DNA of 64,000 bases from Conus ventricosus (lineage: Eukaryota > Mollusca > Gastropoda > Neogastropoda > Conidae): positions 22,501,793 through 22,565,792 of the forward strand of contig CM031601.1 of the NCBI GenBank assembly GCA_018398815.1. The letters run 5' to 3'. The position numbers were made by a program, and so were the translations under genes. Below are positions 1 to 9,758 of this stretch, one piece after another. How positions within the stretch are numbered: the stretch's first letter is position 1; the number at the start of each line of letters is the position of its first letter. Below the pieces are notes generated by a model. It saw nothing but the letters and a program-made list of their open reading frames with translations, was not told the DNA's origin and ran no database searches.

Positions 1-951
1 TTTGCATTGAAATTATCTCCCCTAACTTCGCTACAACAAGCTTAAACGACGAGCTTGAATCTTGGTAAGTGGTGCTTGCTAAGCTCGTTCGTATATATTA
101 TTATCACCACGATGGAAAGGACGCTCGATTACAGTGTGATTTTTCTTTTCTTTTCTTTTCTTTTTCTTTTTGTTTTGCAAAGACAAGTCCCAGCTCTTTC
201 CATTCATTCTGTTCATGTCTTCTTGATTACAATGACAATTTATTGTCCACTTTCTTCTTTGGTTGTTGACAATTCTCTTACTGTTGCTGTCAGTTTGTTA
301 GCTTATTCTGCTGATCAATGCGTGGTATATATTTATGGTTTGATCGTGACCGCACGCTGTTCCATGTGCACTCTTGGTGTGTTCTTCTTTAGCTTACGCC
401 CACCCACCCCACCGCCAACTACTCATTCCCCAACCACTCCCCCCCCCCCCCCTGCTTCTACATACACGCGCGCGCGCGCACGCACCTTCACGGAACGTAG
501 CTTTATAAAGACAAAGTATAAGGTCTGTGAGAGATCGGGCAACACAGAGACACGGGATGTGTGTGGGTGTGGATGGGTGGGTGGGTGTGCATGTGTGTCT
601 GTCTGTCTATGCGCGCGTGCGTAAAGACGTACGTGCGCGTGCGTGCATGCATCGGTACGCATGATTTATTTTAAAGGCAAGGTTACGGGAGAGGAGATGA
701 TTAAGACAACGAGGACATAACACTGACGAGGCGTACTGGATGGAGAGAGAGAGAGAGAGGATGGGGGGGGGGAAGAATGGCGGTCGAAAAACAACAAAGC
801 CAAAAGCAATCAACTCCGATGAGAGCGAGATACGAGAGGTAGAGAAATGTAAGGGAGGTAGAGACAGAGACAGGCTCACGCGAGCACGATGACCCACACG
901 TCCGTCCGCCGAGTCCTTCTTACCAAGCCAACCTCGGGGGCTCCCCAGCAT

Positions 952-953
<2 letters not shown>

Positions 954-998
<45 letters not shown>
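954..998 (+). repeat. Uninterrupted 45-base G tract
   Basis: The run of G starts after TCC and ends before CTGCAG without a single interruption. Long G homopolymers can fold into quadruplexes and are hard to sequence, so the true length is uncertain. Shorter G or C runs occur at about 437-452, 4,261-4,270, 10,603-10,620, 17,281-17,294, 18,103-18,126, 20,684-20,709, 26,334-26,353, 30,228-30,290 and 33,937-33,960, so this is a recurring local habit rather than an isolated accident. Confidence 0.95.
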
Positions 999-1432
999 CT
1001 GCAGTCGAGCTGAAAGACGAACTGGAACGACCCCGCCACGCCACACCAAGACACGGCTGGCTAATAGGACTTTAATCTTACCATTCATCAGGCCTTCCCT
1101 ATCGATCCGTCTGACTCGGCGGCGTCGTCGCACGCACGTCTTGCTGTGCCGTGCTGTGCCGTGCCGTGCCGTGCTGTGCTGTTTGGCTCGTGGGCGGATC
1201 GGCTAGGGCGTGGGCGGGCAGATCCGCTGGCGGGCGGATGGAAGGGGTGGTAGAGAGAAAGAGAGAGAGAGAGGGAGGGAGGGATGGTGGGGTGGATGGG
1301 AGTCGGAGAGAGGTCAGAGAGATGGCAGGGAGGAAGAGAGGAGGAGCGCTGTGCATTTGACGTGGAATGGCGATTCGCTTTTATATATATATATTTTTTT
1401 AAAGTGGCTGCTTCTGTGGACTGACGATACGG

Positions 1433-1440
1433 CTCTCTCT

Positions 1441-1519
<79 letters not shown>
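1433..1519. repeat. (CT)n microsatellite
   Basis: About 87 bases of almost pure CT with one TT interruption near the start. The long RE or LS dipeptide frames read from it are artefacts of the dinucleotide. Confidence 0.97.
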
Positions 1520-1523
<4 letters not shown>

Positions 1524-1878
1524 GTGTACGTGTGTGCACTGCACGCGCGCTCATTGTTTTTCCATTTCTTCTTTGTTTTTCTCACAATTTTTTTTTATAT
1601 AAAAGAAATGGAGTGCGATGTTTGGATGATGATCGCACAGTATTCTCTCCGTGCGTGTTTGTGTTCGCTATCCTTGTGGTGGGATGGGAGGAGGAGGAAG
1701 GGGCATTGCCAGAGGCTGTTTTACCTTCACAGTTTTATAGATCAGAGGGTATTCTTTTTCTTTTTCTTTTTTTTCTTCCAGTGTCTGTTCTGTGGTCTCT
1801 TGCATGTCACAAACCAGAACGGGAAAGAGCAGACAGAATGCGAAAATTATGTCAACCAGCATTTCCACACCAAAAATA

Positions 1879-1972
1879 GTGTGTGTATGTGTGTGTGTGC
1901 GCGCGCGCGCGCGCGGTGTGTGCGTGCAGGCGTGTGTGTGTGCAGGCGTGTGTGTGTGTGTGTGTGTGTTTT
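1879..1972. repeat. (GT)n/(GC)n compound microsatellite
   Basis: Alternating purine-pyrimidine tract: GT repeats, then a GCGCGC block around 1,900-1,914, then GT repeats again with GCAGGC interruptions. Such tracts have Z-DNA potential; no gene lies across it. Confidence 0.9.
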
Positions 1973-2095
1973 CTGTGTTTGACAGCACTCTTCAGTTTCC
2001 TATCTTTTCATCAGTATTACTATTAGGCCTACTGTTGTTATCGGTATGGTACATTCCTCATACGACCCAGGACCATCGACGAAGCTCTAAGCACT

Positions 2096-2097
<2 letters not shown>

Positions 2098-2133
<36 letters not shown>
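2098..2133. repeat. (GA)n microsatellite
   Basis: Eighteen or so GA units in a row, directly after the sequence CACTGAAA. Confidence 0.95.
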
Positions 2134-2136
<3 letters not shown>

Positions 2137-2443
2137 AAGGAAAAATTCAGCCAGGTTTATATTCCATGTTGTTGTGACATGTGACGATTACAGTACACCG
2201 TGTATATACTGAACCGTCACTGATGTTGAATGTCATTCTGACCTCATCATGCCAGCCATAAGTTTGATAGTATCATGGAGACGATCGCTTAAAATTTCAT
2301 CCTCAATAGGAATTTATTCACTGATGCTATTAATAAATCATCTGTTTCCTTATTCTTCCAAGCTGCGGGCTTATCTTTGGGTCTGAAGCCTGACTGCATT
2401 TTTTTTTTAAACACAATATCGGCACAGACTAAGGAGTGATAAT

Positions 2444-2513
2444 CAGTGTTAAAAATTTGAACGAAGACTGCCAAATACAAATCAACTTAAAGCTTGAAGA
2501 CTCGTGGGGAAAA
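2444..2513 (+). repeat. Dispersed repeat fragment, copy 1
   Basis: This ~70-base stretch matches 9,876-9,948 over most of its length; the shared core includes AAGACTGCCAAATACAAATC. Both copies lie downstream of a poly-T run, and they sit on opposite sides of the LINE but outside its target-site duplication. They are probably remnants of one dispersed repeat family; no tRNA-type head is visible. Confidence 0.75.
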
Positions 2514-2537
2514 TAACCTGGTATTATAACATGGTAT

Positions 2538-2540
<3 letters not shown>

Positions 2541-2607
<67 letters not shown>

Positions 2608-2653
2608 ATATAATTATCTATATTATGGAAGAGAGAGAGAGAGAGAGAGAGAG
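2541..2653. repeat. Two neighbouring (GA)n microsatellites
   Basis: GA repeats run from 2,543 to about 2,608 with one GG slip, then again from about 2,631 to 2,653 after a short AT-rich spacer. Confidence 0.95.
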
Positions 2654-4221
2654 GACAGAGAGAGTCGTTCTCACTATCTCTATCAGCGTTTTTTATATTC
2701 TGTCAGAAATAGATCTCAACGGCATTTCGCCCTCTTCAGTTTGCCCACCTCGGTAATCTTGTAGTTTAGCGTACTAAACTCGCCCATCTCTTTACCCTGT
2801 TGAAGTTGATAACAAATGTAACGTCAAAAATAAGCCAAAATCGATGTTGGTTCGCGTGCACATGAAACCCACAACCTTCCACCCCTTTCAGATCTTAAAT
2901 GAGTCCGCCCTAGCCGGAAGTTTGGCGAGAGGTCACCGTGGCTGCGTTCAGTTAGGCTAGGCTAGGCCTAGCAATCATTAAGTTCCAAGCGGAGAGGGGT
3001 TGAATAGCCTCCGTGCAGCATTGCGGGGTTCTGCATCATGGTTTGTGCACACGGAAGTTTTGCAGTTCGCTCAGTGACTTCCTTATGACGACAAAAGGTA
3101 TGCAAACGCTTGTTATGTGGATTAAGCGTTGCAGACTTCGAAGCCAAACGAATGTGTTGCGTTGCTTATTACGCGGGAGTATCGTTCTTGGCCGGAACGG
3201 CCAGACGCACTGCCTTTTTGACCGAGCGAGGCCGGATTGTGTTTGCGGCGCTGACCGACAAACTGCATGGCGCGATGCGGCTTAGGCAAGCACCCCACTA
3301 CGCCCCCATATTTTCAGTGCGCGAATCTTCCTTGTGGTGGCAGCGATTTCTTGTGCATGCATGCATGCATTTTTTTCTTCCCTCTCCAGTTTCAGGGACT
3401 GGGTATGTGATGATGTGTGTCAGAAGCGATTCTTGGATGCTTTTGCACAGAGCGCAGGTGGCACACAGTCGGGAATGCGAAGGAGAATTGGGAACGAGCG
3501 AATGGGGTACCGTACGGTGAAGCGCGGAGGTAGGTGGGTGGGTGGGGGTGGGGAATACGTGACGGTAAAGCTGCCAGGGTTAAAAACCAGTGCTCGGTGC
3601 GAGAACTCTCCGTCTTCATTTCTCGTCCAAGGACGAACGAGCCAAGCCACAGTCCGACACTCAACAATGGTTCCTTATGTCTTAGCTCTGTGCGTATGGT
3701 GTAGCGTCGTGTGAATCGGCATTGCAGAATCCACAACATCTGTGCTTGCTGGTGCGCGCTACTCGTATGCTTTGCAGCATGTGTATGCGGCCATGTCAAA
3801 TCAGCGCTCCACCTCGTTCACTCCACCTTTCTCCCACCCACCTAGTGCAGACTCCTGCCACCACGTCTCGTCCTCGCCCCCACGTCTCGTCCTCGCCCCC
3901 ACCCCACCCCCTCACCGACCTTGTCTGTTCCTCAAGCCTCCTCACACATCTTGCCACTACTTTATACTATGTGATTTTGGAACTGACCGGGTTTGCTGGG
4001 GGGAGGGGTGGGGGGACTCCAGAAAGGTCAAGTCATATGCAAAGATTGTTTAACTAAACCTCACTGATGCTGGACATTAAAATGTGATGTGCTTGACAGC
4101 TTGCTCCTATGACATAGTTGATAGTTGAATGTAGTACATGATTGAGCAGACACATCCAATACTGCATGGTCAGACACATTTACACAAGCTCCATGGTATG
4201 TCAAACTCAAAGGTTTTGTTT

Positions 4222-4224
<3 letters not shown>

Positions 4225-4263
<39 letters not shown>

Positions 4264-4270
4264 CCCCCCC
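4225..4270. repeat. (CT)n microsatellite ending in a C10 run
   Basis: A pure CT tract is followed by ten C residues. Confidence 0.95.
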
Positions 4271-4643
4271 TTCTTATTGCACAGAGGAAACAAACTGCAA
4301 ATTATGCATCAGTGTATGTTGCCCTGATAGCAAAGATCCATTTAAACTAGGGAAAAAAAAAATTGAATATAGCCTGAGGATGCAGAGAAAAGTTGGTTAG
4401 AAAACGGAAAGTGGCACACAAAAAGCCATTGTGGTTTTCTCGGTCGACAGATTGGCCTTAAGCTTGTAGACATGATGATCTATAGATTTAACCTTAGTGT
4501 AATCATGTCGCTGTAGAAACCACATGTCAGCCATGTTGAAAAGGGACATAGTTTTGGAAACAGATGTGCACCGTTTTGACAGGAAATAGGATGGAGTGAG
4601 TTAAACACCCATACTGTGCACAATGGCTAATACACACATGCGC

Positions 4644-4670
4644 GGGCACACGCGCACACACACACACACA

Positions 4671-4742
<72 letters not shown>
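4644..4742. repeat. (CA)n-(CT)n compound microsatellite
   Basis: CA repeats pass into CT repeats with one TT slip. The final CT bases belong to the target-site duplication of the LINE, so the element inserted at the very edge of this tract. Confidence 0.95.
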
Positions 4743-4745
<3 letters not shown>

Positions 4746-4750
4746 AATGC
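4737..4750 (+). repeat. LINE target-site duplication, left copy
   Basis: TCTCTCAAGAATGC here is repeated as TCTCTCAAGAACGC at 9,745-9,758, with one mismatch in 14. The two copies bracket the LINE precisely, directly after its short-repeat 3' tail, which is what target-primed reverse transcription leaves. Confidence 0.85.
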
Positions 4751-4989
4751 GGGGGCTCTTTCTACGCACTTGACAGAGTAAGTCATAGCTGCACACTGTC
4801 TCAAGTTACACGCCAGTTTCACCTGACAGTGTATACCCCCGTTACTGTAAACTGGCCAGTGTAACTTCAGATGCCATGCCAGCTGAACCCTTGCGTTCAG
4901 AGCAAGATGTGGCAGCTTTGTTGCCACTTTCGTCTCCTTCATGTTTGGTCGGACTAGGAGGAAGACTGAACAACGATGTCCGACATTGA

Positions 4990-5874
4990 CGCCGAGAAGC
5001 CGTGCGGACGGTTGTAGTGGTTGGACTGACCCTCACGGTGATTTTCTTCAGTATACTCCTGATGCGATGTGGTGATGTGGAACCGAACCCAGGCCCTCCG
5101 AAGCAGACCGCTGGCAAGCAGACCCGTCTCACGAGTGCCAGTGGATCCAGTGGAGCGAGTCTGGACGCAGGGTGTTCTACTGACCACGGAGACAGACGGC
5201 AAAGTGTGAGTGGACAGCAACCAACGATGACTGATTTGATGACGATGTTGACTTCTCTGAGAGACGGTTTCAATGAAATGAAACAAGACATGCGGGTAAT
5301 TAAGGAAACGTTCTCTGCCTTAAAAGAAGAAGTTGAGACTCTTAGAGAAGACGTCAGTGACCTCAGGCAAGTAAACAGTGGACTGACCGAATCCAACAGA
5401 GAGTTGAAAGAAAGGATAAACTGTTTGGAAATGAAAATTGATGATTTGGAAGGTCGGTCCAAACGTAATAACATCATTGTTCATGGCATCGTAAGGCTCA
5501 GAAATGAGACAGCAGAACACTGTGAAGGTTTGTTAAAGGATATGATCACGGACACATTAGAACTTACAGATGATTTTTCTTTCGACAGGGTCCATCGTAT
5601 AAGTTCAAAGGAGAATTCACCCATTATAGCCAGATGTACTTTTTACAAAGACAAGGTAAAGTTATTGAAGGCAAAACGGAAATTAAAAGGAACGAACATA
5701 TTCATTGGCGAAGACTTTTCACAACGGGTTAGGGAAATCAGAAGGAAACTTTCCCCTCATCTGAAGGAAGCCAGGAAACAACAGAAAAGAGCCACAATGA
5801 TTTACGACCATCTGCTCATTGATGGCAAGAGGTTTATTTTGGGTGATAATGACAACATACTTGAATCGCCATAG
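4990..5874 (+). CDS. LINE ORF1: hydrophobic leader, 2A motif, coiled coil, RNA-binding domain
   Basis: The frame is open from a TGA at 4,987 to the TAG at 5,872-5,874, without an in-frame ATG before the hydrophobic segment; GTG at 5,002 is the first alternative. An ATG at 4,976 (Met-Ser-Asp-Ile...) lies in another frame and would join by a one-base change near 5,000, so it may be the real start. In order: a strongly hydrophobic stretch (about residues 4-20 from 5,002), then DVEPNPGP at 5,074-5,097, a Ser/Gly-rich linker, a long heptad-like coiled coil (about 5,230-5,450), and GRSKRNNIIVHGI near 5,452-5,490, which resembles the start of the L1 ORF1p RNA-binding fold. ORF1 proteins bind element RNA as trimers. 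The leader and 2A suggest separate release or alternative targeting of the N-terminus. Confidence 0.85.
   Translation, partial: RREAVRTVVVVGLTLTVIFFSILLMRCGDVEPNPGPPKQTAGKQTRLTSASGSSGASLDAGCSTDHGDRRQSVSGQQPTMTDLMTMLTSLRDGFNEMKQDMRVIKETFSALKEEVETLREDVSDLRQVNSGLTESNRELKERINCLEMKIDDLEGRSKRNNIIVHGIVRLRNETAEHCEGLLKDMITDTLELTDDFSFDRVHRISSKENSPIIARCTFYKDKVKLLKAKRKLKGTNIFIGEDFSQRVREIRRKLSPHLKEARKQQKRATMIYDHLLIDGKRFILGDNDNILESP
5074..5097 (+). other. 2A-like ribosome-skipping motif (DVEPNPGP)
   Basis: The codons read Asp-Val-Glu-Pro-Asn-Pro-Gly-Pro, an exact match to the D(V/I)ExNPGP consensus. In established 2A peptides the ribosome fails to form the Gly-Pro bond, releasing the upstream peptide and continuing with Pro. 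The hydrophobic run immediately upstream ends in LLMRCG. This combination of signal-like segment plus 2A has been described in non-LTR retrotransposons of several invertebrates. Activity of this copy is inferred. Confidence 0.9.
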
Positions 5875-5913
5875 GGACACGGCCGGCCCCACATTAGTTC
5901 TGAACACAGTGTA

Positions 5914-8900
5914 GTGTGCCACCCCAACAAGCTAGGTAAAAATTCGAGGGCAGAAAGTGAAAGGTTAACACCGGTTGTGGGGACGGAGTTAGCTGAACGC
6001 GGTTCAGCACGTGAAAGTGTGGTCGGGAAGGCTGACACTGAGTGTTCGCCTTCCCGTATGCTAGGCAGGTCGTCACCTGACTGCGCTGCCGTTGTCAGTA
6101 CAAGCGTACCCTTGAATAACGTGTTTGTATGTAAACATTGTAGTAAAAGCATGTGTTTGTGCAGTGGGGTCCCAAGTGCGCGCAGTGAGGTTGATGGCTT
6201 TTCGGACATGTCTGTCAATCGCAGAAAATATTCATTCATGCATTGGAACGTTAGCGGTTTATTTTCTAAGATCTCCGACCATCATTTTATCAACTATGTG
6301 TCGTCTTTTGATTTTGTTTGCTTAGTGGAAACTTTTCTTGAAGACTTTCAGTCTACTCTTTTTCCTGAACACACTGTCTTCATTAAACCTGCTCTTAAAT
6401 TTACAGAACGTGGCAGAAGATCAGGTGGTGTAATATGTCTGATTCGAAATAAATCTTTTGACATACGTGAAGAAACTCGATTCAAATTTTGATAATGTTT
6501 TGATGTTTATCATTGATAAAAAGTTGTTCCACTTGCCAAACAATGTTTTGTATGTGTGTTGCTATGTTCCTCCAGAAGGATCACCATACTATGCTTTTTC
6601 TAATATTGATAATGGAATTAGTCAGATTGAAGATAGTTTGATTGAAGCGCTTAGTTTACATGATGATATGTCAGTTTTGATGTGTGGTGATTTCAATGGA
6701 AGAACAGCTGATGTTTCTGTGGATGTTACTGATGAATTTGCACAGTTTTCATGGTTTGATAAATTTCATCAAGTCAAAATCAAACGATGCTCAAAAGATA
6801 AGGGTATGAATATGTATGGTAAATGTTTGTTGAATATGTGTGTAGCTTTGGGGTTATTTCTATTCAACGGTGTATGTAATGGGGATAAAGAGGGGTTGTG
6901 TACATATATTTGTGACTCTGGCAGCAGTGTGAACGATTACTTTGTTGCATCATGCGATCTTTTTGACATTGTGAATACTTCCTGTGCATTTTGTGTGAGT
7001 GAACGGATCGAATCTGATCACATGCCGTTAGAATTCAGAATGAATGTAAAAGGCATATGTGATCATGGATATCCTAATAAGAGAGAATATGTGGAAAAAT
7101 TTGTTTGGAAAAATGAGCATGCAACTGATTTTTGTATTGCAATTAATTCAGATGATGTTCATGAGCAATTGTTGAATGCATTAGATATGTTAGATGTGAA
7201 TGCGAATGTAGCACTCGAATTATTTAATGATGCTGTAAAGTGTGCGGGCAGATTCTATGAAACAGAAAATTTCCGTCGGTTGTATAAGACAACAGAATAA
7301 ATGGTTTGATTCAGAATGTAAAACTACAAGACAAAATGTAAGAAAGTTATTGAGAACATGTAACAGAACATTAGATATTACCGACCGTCATGTATACTGC
7401 GTGCGCAGAAGAGAATACAAGAATTTATTAGACAGAAAGAAAAAGTCATATAACGGTTCATTGTTTCAAAAAGTTCTTAATTCTATTAACAAACAGCAAG
7501 AATTTTGGGAAAATGTTAAATTTGTATTAAAAAAGAGTACGCAGAATCAGAATAATATCACAATACATGAATGGCATGATCACTTCAAGAATATTTTGGA
7601 AAAAGATACCACCGTTAATTCTATTGTGTATGCCGGTCAGTTATCAGAAGATGATGAGTATACCAATTATTTAGATCGGTCCATCACAAAAGACGAGGTA
7701 TTATCTGCAATAAAAAAGTTAAAAACTGGTAAGCTGCAGGACCTGATGGACTTATAGGTGAGTTTTTTAAACATTTAGGGGACAATGCTATAAATTTTCT
7801 GGTAAAATTATTTAATGTTTTGTTTGATAAGGGGATCTATCCTGAAAGCTGGACCGAGTCGATCATTCTTCCTTTGTACAAAAAGGGAGATGTAAATGAT
7901 CCAAACAATTACAGGGGCATCTCATTATGTAATATAGCCAGTAAACTGTACGGTTCTGTAATTAATAAAAGATTAGCAGAGTGGGTAGAACTAAACAATA
8001 TTACAGGGGAATTTCAAGCTGGCTTCAAAAAGGATTATAGCACAATAGATCATATGTTTACTTTGCTGGCGGCAGTTCAGAAACAGTTTGCTAATAACAG
8101 AAAATTATATGTTGCTTTTGTTGATTTCGAGAAAGCATTTGATTCGATCTCAAGGAAACTGTTATGGCCAATTCTAGAAAGAAATGGCATAAAGGGTAAG
8201 CTTTATAGTTGTGTGAGAAGTATGTATGAAAAAGTGAAAGCCAAAATAAAGAGTGGGGCTAGGTTCAGTGATTTTATTATGTGTACGCAAGGGGTTAAAC
8301 AAGGGGATGTTTGTAGTCCTGTTTTGTTTTCGTTGTTTATGAATGAATTAGCTCTCGAAATTATTGAAAAGGGTAGGCATGGTGTTACTTTTAATTTGAT
8401 TCAGTTATTCATTTTGCTGTTTGCCGACGATATTGTGTTGTTATCTGAAACGGTTATAGGTTTACAAACTCAGCTAAATAGTTTACACTCTGCTGTACAA
8501 AGACTTGAGCTTAAGTTAAATATGGACAAAACAAATGTTTTAGTTTTCCGTAAAGGTGGATATTTGGCTGCACGTGACAGATGGGTTTATGGTACATCAA
8601 AAATATCAGTTGTAAACGCATATAAGTACTTGGGTATTTATTTTTCCACGAAGCTCAGCTTTACTTTTGCTTGTCAGGACCTAGTGAACAGAGGCAAACG
8701 TGCCATTATAAGTGTGTTAAATGTTTTGTATAAGTTTGAAAACAGTTCAGCTGAGTTATTTTTCAAGTTGTTTGATGCACAAGTTCAGCCAATAGTCCAG
8801 TATGGAGCTGAGATTTGGGCGTTTGAAACAGGTCATGAAATTGAAAAATTGCACTGTTTTGCCATGAAACGATTTTTATGTGTGGACAGACGTACCCGAA

Positions 8901-9605
8901 TGATTTGGTGTATGGTGAACTTGGAAGATTTCCAATTTACATCAATTCATACTTCAAAAGCATTAAATATTGGCTCAAACTGCTACAGATGCATGGTGAC
9001 AGACTACCTGCACAAGCATACAAAACGCTGTGTGACTTAGATGCTAGAGGTAAAGTTACGTGGGCAACAAATATTCGAAATTGTTTATGTAGTTATGGTT
9101 TTTCCTTTGTATGGCTAAATCAAGGTGTGGGTTGCGTCCCAAGTTTTTTGGCCTGTTTTAAGCAACGCATGATAGACTGTAGGTGGCAAGATTGGGACTG
9201 TCATATCCAAAGTAGTGATAGATTCTCTATGTACAGACAATTTAAGATGAATTATATAGCGGAACCATACATTGGAATAAATATGAACAGATTTATAAAA
9301 TGTGCTTTAACAAAGTTTAGACTAGGTGTCTCTGACATAACAGTGCATAGTCAGAGGTATAAAAAAGATAAAAGGTCTTTGTTGTGCCCTATGTGTGGAT
9401 CGGTGTAGAGGATGAAGTCCACTTTGCTTTGTGTTGCCCAGCACTAAATGATTTGAGAGCAAAATATATCCCTGCCAAGTATTATAGCAGACCATCATTA
9501 TTTAGTTTAGTCTTACTTTTGTCGCCGAGAAATGAAAGTGTTATGAATCATTTTTCTATGTATTTGTATAAGTCGTTCAAACGGCAGAGCACTGTAATAT
9601 GTTGA
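5914..9605 (+). pseudogene. LINE ORF2: AP endonuclease-reverse transcriptase, frame-broken
   Basis: The protein nicks target DNA and copies element RNA onto the break. The open frame begins at a GTG (5,914); the first ATG is 6,058. A Cys-rich stretch (VCKHCSKSMCLCSG, about 6,126) precedes the endonuclease, which shows HWNVSG (about 6,241), VETF, CGDFNG (about 6,685) and the final SDHMPLE (about 7,015). Reverse transcriptase blocks follow: AGFKKDYSTIDHMF, VDFEKAFDSISR, GVKQGDVCSP, and the catalytic FADD at 8,420-8,431. After YGELGRFPIYIN comes a C-terminal Cys/His motif (CPMC ... HFALCCP) ending near 9,605. The reading frame shifts near 6,480, 7,290, 7,730, 8,892 and 9,395, each by an apparent small indel, with domain text continuing straight across. 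No domain is missing. Confidence 0.88.
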
Positions 9606-9744
9606 TACTGTAACTCATATAAGCAAGTCATATGATTATACTGATTTAGTACACTAAAGTGCGTGAAAAGTTGTCATTTAGCTTTGCATATATCCCCTTC
9701 AAATGGGGCTTTGGCCTTTTTTGAATAAAATATCGTTATCGTTA

Positions 9745-9758
9745 TCTCTCAAGAACGC
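9745..9758 (+). repeat. LINE target-site duplication, right copy
   Basis: TCTCTCAAGAACGC directly follows the TATCGTTATCGTTA tail. See the left copy at 4,737-4,750. Confidence 0.85.

Larger units (their letters stand above)
1..4736. other. Gene-free, microsatellite-rich flank
   Basis: I find no coding region I can support here. Open frames exist, but they lie over simple repeats or lack any family resemblance, for example the plus-strand frames between 3,013 and 3,714. The stretch 880-1,240 is GC- and CpG-rich around a long G tract and could be a CpG-island-like promoter, but no adjacent exon is visible. From 1,141 to 1,181 there is a short GTGCC/GTGCT alternating repeat. The rest is ordinary intergenic or intronic sequence broken by the microsatellites listed separately. 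Confidence 0.6.
4751..9744 (+). mobile_element. Full-length APE-type non-LTR retrotransposon (LINE)
   Basis: The element is about 5.0 kb: a 5' leader of roughly 240 bases, ORF1 (coiled coil plus L1-ORF1-like RNA-binding region), ORF2 (AP-like endonuclease, reverse transcriptase, C-terminal Cys/His motif), and a 3' end made of short TATCGT-type units instead of poly(A). A 14-bp target-site duplication flanks it. A possible hairpin, CCCC-TTCAAAT-GGGG, lies at about 9,693-9,708 just before the tail, a position where such elements often carry the structure their RT recognises. Domain order and tail fit the CR1/L2-type assemblage; I cannot fix the clade without a tree. ORF2 has five frame breaks, so the copy as written is inactive, though some breaks may be consensus errors. 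Confidence 0.9.

Noticed and set aside
423..1602. Frames rich in Arg-Glu, Pro or Leu-Ser runs on both strands
   Set aside because: They read through GA/CT and poly-G/C tracts and show no other protein character.
3013..3714. Three overlapping plus-strand frames of 90-136 residues
   Set aside because: No recognisable domain and no supporting splice or start context.
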